A stretch of DNA of 52,949 bases from Oceanospirillaceae bacterium (GTDB taxonomy: Bacteria; Pseudomonadota; Gammaproteobacteria; Pseudomonadales; Balneatricaceae): contig JABSQZ010000029.1 in NCBI GenBank assembly GCA_013215505.1, positions 1-52,949 of the forward strand, written 5' to 3'. The notes under the pieces were generated by a model. That model did not search any database, was not told the DNA's origin, and saw only the letters and a list, made by a program, of their open reading frames with translations. Of the stretch, positions 17,664-25,401 are shown one piece after another (position 1 is the stretch's first letter; the number at the start of each line of letters is the position of its first letter). The position numbers were made by a program, and so were the translations under genes.

Positions 17664-18407
17664 TTATGATGGATGGTTGTTACTTAATATAATTTTATCT
17701 ATCGAGCATACTCTGTCCTGATTCAATGAAAATTTGATGCATTCAAAAACATTTCTGGCGCTTAAGTACCTTAAATCAGTGTGTCCTCTTTGTTCATTCC
17801 AATCTTTATCAATCAGCGGTGAAGTGTTTTCGAAATTGGGTGGATAGATAGAAATTACCCGGATACCGCTTGCCTTTAGTCGATTGCGAAGCCTGTCTGC
17901 GAAGGTGGATTGGGCGGCTTTTGCCGCGCTAAAAGCTTCATTACTGCTTGACTGGCAATTATTGTCCAAACTAGCGGTAGAGTTAATGAACACTATATCG
18001 GGGTTGGCAGATTTTTTTAGCAGTGGTAAAAAATGCTTGGTTACCAGGAAACTGCCTGTTGCAGTGGAGTTAATTGTCTCAACAATCTGTTCATCACTGG
18101 CCTCTACAATACCTTCTGCTAGCCAATAGGAAGCGTTGTTGATTAGAATATCTATCTGCGGGGTCTGCGCATTTACGTTTTCAGCGAATTTAACAATATC
18201 GGCAGGTTTAGAGACATCTACCTGAAAGGTTGAAATTTTTGCATTTGGAACATTCTCTCTGACTAACTTGGCAGTTGCGTTGGCTTTTTCTAAGCTGCGC
18301 GCGGACAAAAACAGCTCTGCTCCCATCTTGGCAAATAATATTGACAGTGTCTGACCAAAATCTGGACTTGCACCGGTAATAACTACTTTTTTATTTTCAA
18401 AACTCAT
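17664..18407 (-). CDS. SDR family NAD(P)-dependent oxidoreductase
   Basis: 247 residues. Classical short-chain dehydrogenase layout: N-terminal VVITGASPDFGQTLSILFA (cofactor-binding Rossmann motif, TGxxxxxG), VDVSKPAD, the NAS version of the NNAG motif (LINNASYWLAEG, about residue 88), catalytic Ser region FINSTASLDN, and an Asn-Glu-Ala-Phe-Ser-Ala-Ala-Lys stretch where most SDRs have YxxxK: the tyrosine appears replaced by Phe (NEAFSAAKAAQ). If the alignment is right, catalysis may be altered. It is divergent from a TetR regulator and its SRPBCC partner. Substrate unknown. Confidence 0.88.
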   Translation of the reverse strand: MSFENKKVVITGASPDFGQTLSILFAKMGAELFLSARSLEKANATAKLVRENVPNAKISTFQVDVSKPADIVKFAENVNAQTPQIDILINNASYWLAEGIVEASDEQIVETINSTATGSFLVTKHFLPLLKKSANPDIVFINSTASLDNNCQSSSNEAFSAAKAAQSTFADRLRNRLKASGIRVISIYPPNFENTSPLIDKDWNEQRGHTDLRYLSARNVFECIKFSLNQDRVCSIDKIILSNNHPS

Positions 18408-18722
18408 TTACTCTCCTTGGCGATCTCTTCGGCAAAGTCTGGATAACAATGACCGGTTAATTGAATCGAGTGGATGATAAAGCCTCAAGTTAGCTTGAGG
18501 TAAAGAAGTTTTTTAGTATTTTAAAAAAAGAGCATGCTCGGGTTAACAGGGGAAGTGGTTTTAATCTTCTGACTGTTCATATTTGCAGTACACAAATATA
18601 CCTACACTTTGATCTTATCTAGGCGACGTATCTCGATAAATTCACTCCCCAGGATCTACAGCAATTCTAGCAGCGGATAGATGATTTCTATTACTGAACA
18701 CTGGGTGATTAAACATTATTTG
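18408..18722. other. Divergent spacer between SDR and TetR genes
   Basis: Holds a perfect hairpin CCTCAAG/CTTGAGG (18483-18500, loop TTAG) in the leader of the SDR gene. It is otherwise featureless until the TetR promoter at 18723. Confidence 0.35.
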
Positions 18723-18751
18723 TTGACAAGAGACTGTCAGTCTCTTATATT
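18723..18751 (+). promoter_or_regulatory. TetR gene promoter with nested operator
   Basis: TTGACA (18723-18728) and TATATT (18746-18751) are separated by exactly 17 nt. A perfect 9+1+9 palindrome AAGAGACTG-T-CAGTCTCTT (18728-18746) fills the spacer, and a further half-site AAGAGAC lies at 18758-18764. This is textbook geometry for TetR-family autorepression. It supports the downstream regulator controlling itself and the SRPBCC gene. Confidence 0.75.
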
Positions 18752-18778
18752 GGGAATAAGAGACCAGAGGACACTTAG

Positions 18779-19435
18779 GTGAGAGTTATGAATTGGCAGC
18801 GAGCTAGAACAGACGAAAAGAAGAGTGAGCGAAAAGAGGCTATTTATAAGGCTGCTTTCGCTCTTTTCAAAAAGAACGGCTACGACAAGGTGAGTTTCAA
18901 TGGCATAGCTGTAGAAGCGGGGTTCACTAAATCCAACATGTATCGGTACTTTAGTTCCAAAGAAGAGATTTTTTTGAATGTTTTTGCGGATTTATTTGGA
19001 AAATGGTTTGAGGACTGTAATAACCAACTGCAAAAACTTGAACAAGACGAAGCGATAAAACACTTTGCAAAAACCTGGGTGAAGTCACTTATGTCTCATC
19101 CCAAGTTTCTGGATTTAACCCCCCTTCTTTTTTTGTCTCTTGAAAAAAATAGCTCTTTTGCGCAATTGCTTGAATTCAAAACACACGCCAAAAGTCTTCT
19201 GTATAAAATTTCTATTGAAATCGGCAGAATTTATCCGGACATCCAAGGTGACAAAGCGTTTAAGTTTCTAACCCTTAGTTATGCTGCAACCGCTAATTAT
19301 TGGGCGGCAACTTCGCAAAGTGAGCCGCTTAAAAAAATATATCAAATGGATGAATTCAAAGAGCTGAAACCAAATTTTGAAATAGATTTAACAACCTCAA
19401 TTGAAATAATTATTCGAGGAATAAAAGCAAGTTAG
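18779..19435 (+). CDS. TetR/AcrR family transcriptional regulator
   Basis: 218 residues from GTG 18779, or 215 from ATG 18788; GAGG at 18767-18770 suits the GTG and AGGTGA at 18777-18782 suits the ATG. The N-terminal TetR helix-turn-helix spans about residues 16-62 (YKAAFALFKKNGYDKVSFNG, then AGFTKSNMYRYFSSKEEIF). The C-terminal domain is helical and probably binds a hydrophobic ligand. The promoter carries a palindromic operator. Divergent SDR and downstream SRPBCC genes are likely targets. Confidence 0.93.
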   Translation: MRVMNWQRARTDEKKSERKEAIYKAAFALFKKNGYDKVSFNGIAVEAGFTKSNMYRYFSSKEEIFLNVFADLFGKWFEDCNNQLQKLEQDEAIKHFAKTWVKSLMSHPKFLDLTPLLFLSLEKNSSFAQLLEFKTHAKSLLYKISIEIGRIYPDIQGDKAFKFLTLSYAATANYWAATSQSEPLKKIYQMDEFKELKPNFEIDLTTSIEIIIRGIKAS

Positions 19436-19515
19436 GCGAAAAACAGCAGAAACACATTGGCTATTCACACATCAGATAGCTGGAAAACAGTTAAATTAAA
19501 TTAAGGTAAATTTTT

Positions 19516-20022
19516 ATGTCACATCACACTGAAAAAGCAATCAAGGTTAATATCCCAGCGGCGAAAATTTGGCAAGTGTTGGGAGACTTCAGCAGTGTTG
19601 AAAAGTTCGCAACAACGATTAAATCGTCTCCTATCGTCAATGGTATACATTCAGGAATGGGAGCAAAGCGGTTGTGCACCTTTAATGATGGTTCGAGCCT
19701 AGTTGAAGAAATTATTGATTTCCAAGAGGGACAAGGCTATAAAATGGAGCTTTCTGAGTTTTCACTACCGTTAAAGAGTATGCATGCAGAAATGCGGGTG
19801 AAAGAGATTGATGCAAACAGCAGTGAAATCTACATGTCAGCGGATTTTGTAGTAAAAGCAGGTCCATTGGGCTGGTTGCTGGGGTATTTAATAATGCGGC
19901 CTGTGATGAAGGGAGTATTCAAGAAACTTTTGAGTGGCTTGGCATATCATTGCGTGACTGGGAAATCAGTGGGTGAAAAATTACCCGCTAATCAAGAACT
20001 GGCAAAAATCATCATCAGTTAG
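19516..20022 (+). CDS. SRPBCC family protein (polyketide-cyclase/MxaD-like)
   Basis: 168 residues. The START/Bet v1-like pattern is visible: IKVNIPAAKIWQVLGDFSSV at the N-terminus, GAKRLCTFNDGSSLVEEIID, YKMELSEFSLPLKSMHAEMR and a long C-terminal helix. This fold forms a hydrophobic cavity that binds lipids or polyketide-like ligands; many members have no known reaction. It follows the TetR gene by 80 nt on the same strand and is likely under the same promoter. With the SDR it may modify or buffer a hydrophobic compound. Confidence 0.88.
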   Translation: MSHHTEKAIKVNIPAAKIWQVLGDFSSVEKFATTIKSSPIVNGIHSGMGAKRLCTFNDGSSLVEEIIDFQEGQGYKMELSEFSLPLKSMHAEMRVKEIDANSSEIYMSADFVVKAGPLGWLLGYLIMRPVMKGVFKKLLSGLAYHCVTGKSVGEKLPANQELAKIIIS

Positions 20023-20471
20023 TGCCGCAAGTAAACTGTGACTTCAGTTTGAGAAATTGATGACCATGTACTTTACGCTAAGCGGTTTAGTCTAGCCGCT
20101 TACTATGTTGACCTCTGAGTAGCATGATGGGACTAAGCATTAGAAAATAGTTGGCAAAGAATCTGAGACTAAAACCTCTAATGCATAGGTCTGGGCTTTA
20201 GCCTTATTTTTAGATTAACTGTAATCGTCGTCTGATCAAGATTTTTCATGATCTCAGTCTGTTGCATGGCAACGGCTTAAAGTAGACAGTGTAAACACTG
20301 CTCCTGTCTGCTTTTATAGGAGCTTACCAATAACACCCGGGCAATATTGTAATACTGGCTCAGAAATTGCTTCTAAATCCGAATGTTAACGATAGAGGGG
20401 CATAGCCCCTTCTGCAGACTAAATAATGGCAATAGCTTGCCATTGTGGCAATTTTTAACCCGGAGAAGACT
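20023..20471 (+). other. Spacer with two 5' hairpins ahead of the small protein gene
   Basis: No gene seen. Two perfect hairpins precede the next ORF: AGGGGC/GCCCCT (20396-20410, loop ATA) and AATGGCAA/TTGCCATT (20425-20444, loop TAGC). They may form a structured 5' leader that affects translation. They do not match a riboswitch class I recognise. Confidence 0.4.
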
Positions 20472-20921
20472 ATGCAAATATCGAGTATTAGCCAAACGTA
20501 TTTACAGCCTAATGGAAAAACTTACTCTACAGCTACAGTCAACACAGAGCCATCAGAAAAAAGCGACAATGTTGCTCTTTCCAAAGCTGGAAAAGCTGCA
20601 TTAATTAACGATAAACAAGTTGATGCGAAACTTGAACATTTAGCCTTACCACCTTGGATGAAGGAGTACACAGTTTTTGTTTCAACCAATCTTGGCGGAA
20701 GCCCTAAAGAGACCTATGGATCCAAGTTAATCGGCGACAGTGACAGAGCAAAACAAGACTACGCTGGTTTAGTGCAAAATGAATTCCGGGCTGTACTCAA
20801 TGAGGCCGGCATCAGTGGAGATCAACAATATTACACCGCTTTTTTTGTAGACCAAGATCTTAGTAAATTATTAGAGCAGAGGTTTTTGGATAAAATTGAT
20901 CTTTTGAACGAAAACAGCTGA
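20472..20921 (+). CDS. Hypothetical small protein
   Basis: 149 residues from ATG 20472, chosen because GGAGAA (20462-20467) sits at the right distance; an upstream ATG at 20445 lacks one. It begins MQISSISQTYLQPNGK, has a Ser/Thr-rich first 45 residues that look disordered (ending DNVALSKAGKAALI), then a folded-looking part with PPWMKEYTVFVSTNLGG and a helical C-terminus. No signal peptide or membrane segment. The front resembles export or flagellar-hook-type disordered tails only superficially. No family assigned. A strong terminator follows. Confidence 0.6.
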   Translation: MQISSISQTYLQPNGKTYSTATVNTEPSEKSDNVALSKAGKAALINDKQVDAKLEHLALPPWMKEYTVFVSTNLGGSPKETYGSKLIGDSDRAKQDYAGLVQNEFRAVLNEAGISGDQQYYTAFFVDQDLSKLLEQRFLDKIDLLNENS

Positions 20922-20974
20922 AACAACGGATTGGCACATAAAGCTTCTGTATAAATCTCAATCAGCCCCCCTAT

Positions 20975-20997
20975 AAGCCCGATACTCGGGCTTTTTT
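20975..20997 (+). terminator. Rho-independent terminator
   Basis: Perfect 8-bp stem AAGCCCGA/TCGGGCTT with a TAC loop, running into a T-run ending at 20997. Located 54 nt after the stop of the 149-residue protein gene. Confidence 0.88.
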
Positions 20998-21056
20998 ATT
21001 TCTAAATTATTGAAAAATCAACCAACAGAACAAGGTCAATGACACAAGGGCAAGCT

Positions 21057-21632
21057 CTAAGCGACTTTTTGTTTATATTGCTCTAACCACAAATACATTT
21101 GCTCAACTTCACTGCGGATAAATTTCTCGTCGTTGAAGGCGTTGGCCAAAGTGGCTACACCTTGGCTACGGGCCAGTAAATGCATGGCTAAATCTTCGGC
21201 TTCCCGGCTGTAGCCTAATTGCTGGAACTCTCTGATTAGCCAAGTGCGAAATAGGCTGAACAGTTTATTGGCATCTTCCTGGGCCGGGTGCTGCAGTTTA
21301 GTCAGTTCAGTGGTTAATGTACCGACCGGGCAGCCAAAACGTTTTATTTTTGCCCGGTTCATGATTAAGAGGTTGATAAAACTGCGGATACGATCGACGG
21401 GCTCTGCTCCCTCAATTAGCCATTGCTCCAACATGGCCTGAGTGTTAATCAAGCGCAACTGGATCACCGCAAGCAAAATTTCATCTTTGCTTTTGAAGTG
21501 GTAATAAAAATTACCCCGGGAGATTTTCACCGCCTCGGCGATATGAGCGAAGGAGGTGTGCTCAAATCCCCGCTGATAAAACAGCTGATCGGCAGCTGCA
21601 ATGATTAAATCCCGCTTTGTCTTACCACTCAT
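21057..21632 (-). CDS. TetR/AcrR family transcriptional regulator
   Basis: 191 residues. The N-terminal HTH (about 6-52: LIIAADQLFYQRGFEHTSFA, KISRGNFYYHFKSKDEILL) is followed by a TetR_C-type helical domain (RGNFYYHFKSKDEILLAV and CPVGTLTTEL, the pattern of the YcdC/NemR-like group). It begins 14 nt after the end of the Old Yellow Enzyme pseudogene and was probably co-transcribed with it, as with NemR and NemA. NemR-type regulators sense electrophiles through cysteines; here one Cys precedes PVGTLTTEL. With the enzyme gene broken, the regulator may be orphaned. Confidence 0.92.
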   Translation of the reverse strand: MSGKTKRDLIIAAADQLFYQRGFEHTSFAHIAEAVKISRGNFYYHFKSKDEILLAVIQLRLINTQAMLEQWLIEGAEPVDRIRSFINLLIMNRAKIKRFGCPVGTLTTELTKLQHPAQEDANKLFSLFRTWLIREFQQLGYSREAEDLAMHLLARSQGVATLANAFNDEKFIRSEVEQMYLWLEQYKQKVA

Positions 21633-21646
21633 TTTACTACCTTTAT

Positions 21647-23046
21647 TTACGCTAATGCTTGTTCGCTATGATAATACTTATAGTCGGTATAGCAAGGAAC
21701 ATGTGAACAAGTCCGGTGCGCCTCTGGCTTACAGTGCATTCCAATATCTAGGCATCGAATACAGACAGGCTGGTTGCCTGTCGAAAGTTGATAACGCCGA
21801 TATTGGGGTGCTCTGTAAGCCCCTACGGGCGAGCTCTAAAACGGTCATCTGCTTTGCATACACGGATGTAGGCAAGGGGCGTGAGCAGGACGCGGTAGCT
21901 TTGTCAGGTAACTTGGAAAGGACTCGTCATTCCACTGCGTTTCCTTTCGCGCATCTGACCGCTTTATAGCTCGCAGAGAAGACACCGGACTTATTCTCAT
22001 GTTCCTAATTTCATTGCCGCCATAAAAAGTGTCAAAATCTACAGGGTTTAATGGCAGTTGCTCTTTATAGCGGCGCACTAGGTCGGGATTTGCCAGAAAG
22101 GGCAGGCCAAATGCCACTAAACTTGCATCGCCATTGTCCAGTGCTGTCTGCGCTTTTTGCAGGTCATAACCGTTATTGGCAATATAGCTGCCGGAAAACT
22201 TATCCCTTAGTGCCCGGTAGTCCAACAGACTGACCTTAGTCATCATGTCGCCTTGCAAGATGTGTAAGTATCCGAGCTGACGAGTGCTGAGTTGTTCAAT
22301 GAAGTAGCCAAAATGCTGTTGCGGCTGGCTATCCGACATAGAATTAAAACTGTTCTCGGGCGTAAGGCGAACACCGACTCGATCAGAGGACCAAACGCTT
22401 ATTACCGCATCCAGTATCTCATTTAACAAACGCATGCGGTTTTCCACACTGCCACCGTATGGATCAGTGCGCTGATTACTGCCATCTCGTAAGAACTGGT
22501 CAATGATATAGCCGTTGGCACCGTGTATTTCAACCCCGTCAAAGCCAGCCAGTTTTGCCATTTCTGCTGCGTGCCTGAACTGCTCTACTAACTGTGGTAT
22601 TTCGGCTGTCTCTAAGGCGCGAGGGTTTGGTAATCTAGCATCCCGGTGTAAGTCACTGCCTGGCCGTCAGCTTTTATCGCTGAGGGGGCCACAGGCAGCG
22701 CATTATCAAGTTGCATACTGCTGTGAGAGATGCGCCCGCAGTGCTGCAGCTGGGCGAAAATATGCCCGCCTTTTGCATGCACAGATTCAATTAAGGGTGC
22801 CCAGCTGGCTGCCTGCTCGGTATTGAACATTCCCGGGGTATTGGGGTAGCCAACAGCCTGGGCTGAGACCGGGGATGATTCAGCAATGATCAAACCGGCT
22901 GTGGCCCGCTGCTGATAATGCTCAATCATCATGTTGGACACCAGACCTTGTTGGCTGGCACGGTTGCGGGTCATCGGGGCCATTACCATACGGTTGCTCA
23001 GTTTTAAACTTCCTAGTTGCACAGCGGCAAATAACTTCTTGCTCAT
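21647..23046 (-). pseudogene. Old Yellow Enzyme (alkene reductase, NemA-like), frameshifted and interrupted by an insertion
   Basis: The gene starts at 23046 (MSKKLFAAVQLGSLKLSNRM) and keeps OYE landmarks: MAPMTRNRA, AQLQHCGRISH, then HGANGYIIDQFLRDGSNQR, DPYGGSVENRMRLL and LANPDLVRRYKEQLPLN. Near 22630 one C is missing in CAAACCCTCGCGCC, which moves the frame after DYQT. The reading frame then runs to FYGGNE near 22010, where a 312-bp element begins. The true OYE end (YTDYKYYHSEQALA, stop at 21647-21649) resumes beyond the element at 21693. OYEs reduce activated C=C bonds with FMN and NADPH. Two independent lesions make loss of function likely. Confidence 0.88.
21695..22006. mobile_element. 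312-bp MITE-like element with 24-bp terminal inverted repeats
   Basis: The left end AGGAACATGTGAACAAGTCC (continuing to 21718) is inverted at the right end (21983-22006) with only two mismatches in 24 bp. The element splits the OYE reading frame between GGNE and YTDY, which shows it is a genuine insertion with defined edges. It encodes no transposase, so it is non-autonomous. A related single end lies at 28705-28728. Target duplication is not obvious. Confidence 0.75.
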
Positions 23047-23125
23047 TTATATCTCCAGAGGAATTCAATTTCACATATAGGACAATCGTCCTATTGTGTC
23101 AAGAAGTTAATTTATAGGAGGAATG

Positions 23126-23216
23126 GGAAGTAGGAAGTAGGAAGTAGGAAGTAGGAAGTAGGAAGTAGGAAGTCGTAAGTCGTAAGTGGGAAGTTGGAAG
23201 TTGGAAGTTGGAAGTC
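23126..23216. repeat. Heptanucleotide tandem repeat, 13 units
   Basis: Thirteen consecutive 7-bp units: six GGAAGTA, then variants (GGAAGTC, GTAAGTC, GTAAGTG, three GGAAGTT, GGAAGTC). It lies between the LysR stop and the OYE start. Because the unit is not a multiple of three and sits in a promoter region, length changes could alter spacing rather than coding. Confidence 0.9.
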
Positions 23217-23311
23217 GTGGGTGGTTAGTTTTTAGCAGAAGAAGATTAACAGACACTGTCAAAACTGATTTCTTTCAGTTAGAGCGTGTCTGCCTTTACG
23301 CTATCGCGGAT

Positions 23312-24253
23312 TTATAGGTTGGATTCTTTTAAGGGTAATCCCAGTGTACCGAAGGCGCTGCGGATTTCCTCGGCGGATTGTTTAGCTGTTGTTTGAAACC
23401 ATTCAATCAATAACTCAGATGCATGTTTAGACAAGTTTTTCTTTCGTGATAAATAGTGAGCACCTAACAGCACCGGTTGTGCATCGGTCGCTGGTACCAG
23501 TAATTTATTGTTGAGCTTATCACTCATGTAGTGGGCATTGGTTAAGGCGATTCCGTAACCTGCCACCGCCATTTCTATCGCGGCGAAGTCAGTCGGTAAT
23601 TTCATGGCGCTATTGATGGCAGCAGCAAAATCAGCAGAGTCTATGTGCATCAGTTTCGCCCAGGTTTTCCAATCACTGGCAGTGGGTGAATTTAACAGTA
23701 GCCGCTGTTTCGGCAGATCATGAATATCAAAGATGCCACTGTTTAAATATTTTGGTGAGCAAACAGGTATCATCCATTCTTCCAGCAGAGGTTCAGCTCC
23801 CTCTCGCTCCAGTGGAGTGGTGGAATATAAAATCTCTAAATCATAGTATTTTGGGATGTTATTTTCCTGACTGCCGGCACTCATCTGTACTGTGATCTTA
23901 GGGTGCTCTGCCTCAAATTGATGAAAGCGGGGCATCATCCAGCTCATTGCAAAACTGGTGGAGGTGCTGATAGATATTTCTCTGGTGGTTTTACTGACTT
24001 CGCTAACTGCATCCAAGATGATTTCAAAAGCCTGGACGATTGCAGGGAGAATCTTTTCACCTTCTTCGGTCAAGGTTAAACCTTTGGTATTGCGTAAAAA
24101 TAAAGAAAAACCAAAATGTTCTTCCAAGAGCTTTATTTGCTGGCTGACCGCACTTTGGGTAACAAAAAGGTCTTCGGCTGCATGTTTAAAACTCAAGCGC
24201 TTGGCTACGGCTTCAAATGCACGAATTGAGTTTAAAGGGGGTATTCTTCGCAT
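23312..24253 (-). CDS. LysR-family transcriptional regulator (GcvA-like)
   Basis: 313 residues. The N-terminal winged HTH (MRRIPPLNSIRAFEAVAKRL, FKHAAEDLFVTQSAVSQQIK, residues 1-60) has the RxPPLNxLRAFEA pattern of the GcvA/AmpR subgroup. The C-terminal LysR substrate domain spans about 90-300 (ISISTSTSFAMSWMMPRF). It lies 101 nt downstream of the SbnA-like gene on the same strand, so it is the likely regulator of the kinase/exporter/synthase operon. The co-inducer is unknown. Confidence 0.92.
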   Translation of the reverse strand: MRRIPPLNSIRAFEAVAKRLSFKHAAEDLFVTQSAVSQQIKLLEEHFGFSLFLRNTKGLTLTEEGEKILPAIVQAFEIILDAVSEVSKTTREISISTSTSFAMSWMMPRFHQFEAEHPKITVQMSAGSQENNIPKYYDLEILYSTTPLEREGAEPLLEEWMIPVCSPKYLNSGIFDIHDLPKQRLLLNSPTASDWKTWAKLMHIDSADFAAAINSAMKLPTDFAAIEMAVAGYGIALTNAHYMSDKLNNKLLVPATDAQPVLLGAHYLSRKKNLSKHASELLIEWFQTTAKQSAEEIRSAFGTLGLPLKESNL

Positions 24254-24354
24254 TTATTCTCCCTATGAATACATGATAAATAACATGGCACTACAGGGAG
24301 AATATATCACTACACCAGAATAACAACTGATTTAAAACAAGCTGTTAATTCTTA

Positions 24355-25401
24355 TCAGGCAGCACTCAAGTTGATTTCCTTCGCCGGATATCTAAAAGGT
24401 GTCAATGCAGCTGCCTGAGCTAAAATAACAGAGTGATCGTCGAGCGCAGATAAGCCTTTTTCCCGCAGCCAGGCATCGTTATAAAACTCATCCAGATATT
24501 TTTCACCCCTGTCAGCCGAGATAGCTAAAACAATTTTGTCGGGGCCTAAATTTAGCGCTTGGTGAATGGCGACAAATATTGAGGCACCACTTGAACCGCC
24601 CAATAAAATACCGAGTTTTTTGGCAATGATGCGCACAGTGGTAAAGCACGGTTGGGTGTAAACCAGAAAGGCTTCATCGACGACCTTTTCATCCAGGTTA
24701 TCGGGAACCCACCCCAACCCCATTCCGGTAACGGCTGTCGGGCCTTTGCTTCCACCAAAGACTACCGAGCCTTTTACATCGACGCCAACAATTTTGGTCT
24801 TGGCATTTCGTTTACGTAACCCCTTGCCGATACCGGTGATTTGTCCCGCAGTAGATACCGATGCGACTAACACATCAGGAGCCATTGGAAAATCGTTCAG
24901 AATTTCCAGCGCGGTAGTATCAATATGCGCCGCAGGGTTTCTGGGATTGCCGTATTGCCAGGGCATATAAGCATTTGGCAAAGTGTCAGCCAAGTGATGG
25001 GCGCGCTTAATTCTGGCCTCCTGGTAAGTGCCATCTTGGGGGTTTTTATCGATGACAATATCCACTTGTGCGCCAAATGCTTTGAGCATTGAGATGTTAT
25101 GTTGGCTAGTTCTTGGGTCGACGATAATAATGCACTTATAACCTCGCACTGCAGAAATCATCGCCAGAGCGGCGCCTAAATTACCCGAACTCGATTCTAC
25201 TATGGTACCTCCAGGTTTTAATTCCCCAGATTTTTCTGCCTCTAAAATCATGTTTAAGGCGGCGCGGTCTTTAATCGATCCCCCTGGGTTATACCCCTCT
25301 AACTTTACAAATAGTTGCGCTGACCCCACAGGCATTAGCTCCTGAAGGGATAGCACCGGTGAATTGCCTATATGCGATAATATATTGTTATCTAAGATCA
25401 T
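24355..25401 (-). CDS. SbnA-like PLP-dependent synthase (beta-substituted alanine from O-phosphoserine)
   Basis: 348 residues, fold type II PLP enzyme of the cysteine synthase family. The PLP lysine is in NPGGSIKDRAAL (about residue 45), the substrate loop is ESSSGNLGAALAM and the phosphate-binding loop is GGSSGASIFVA. Three stretches match staphylococcal SbnA more closely than CysK: VGVDVKGSVVFGG, LGILLGGSSGAS, and SADRGEKYLDEFYNDAWL. SbnA joins O-phospho-L-serine with L-glutamate to N-(2-amino-2-carboxyethyl)-L-glutamate in L-2,3-diaminopropionate formation. The usual partner SbnB is absent here, so the product may differ. The start overlaps the exporter gene by 14 nt. Confidence 0.85.
   Translation of the reverse strand: MILDNNILSHIGNSPVLSLQELMPVGSAQLFVKLEGYNPGGSIKDRAALNMILEAEKSGELKPGGTIVESSSGNLGAALAMISAVRGYKCIIIVDPRTSQHNISMLKAFGAQVDIVIDKNPQDGTYQEARIKRAHHLADTLPNAYMPWQYGNPRNPAAHIDTTALEILNDFPMAPDVLVASVSTAGQITGIGKGLRKRNAKTKIVGVDVKGSVVFGGSKGPTAVTGMGLGWVPDNLDEKVVDEAFLVYTQPCFTTVRIIAKKLGILLGGSSGASIFVAIHQALNLGPDKIVLAISADRGEKYLDEFYNDAWLREKGLSALDDHSVILAQAAALTPFRYPAKEINLSAA

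Noticed and set aside
20023-20471. Possible c-di-GMP riboswitch because of the leader hairpins
   Set aside because: The conserved core of known c-di-GMP riboswitches is not present; only simple stems are seen.
22515-22826. Plus-strand ORF over the OYE gene
   Set aside because: Lies antisense to a clearly recognisable enzyme; no protein features.
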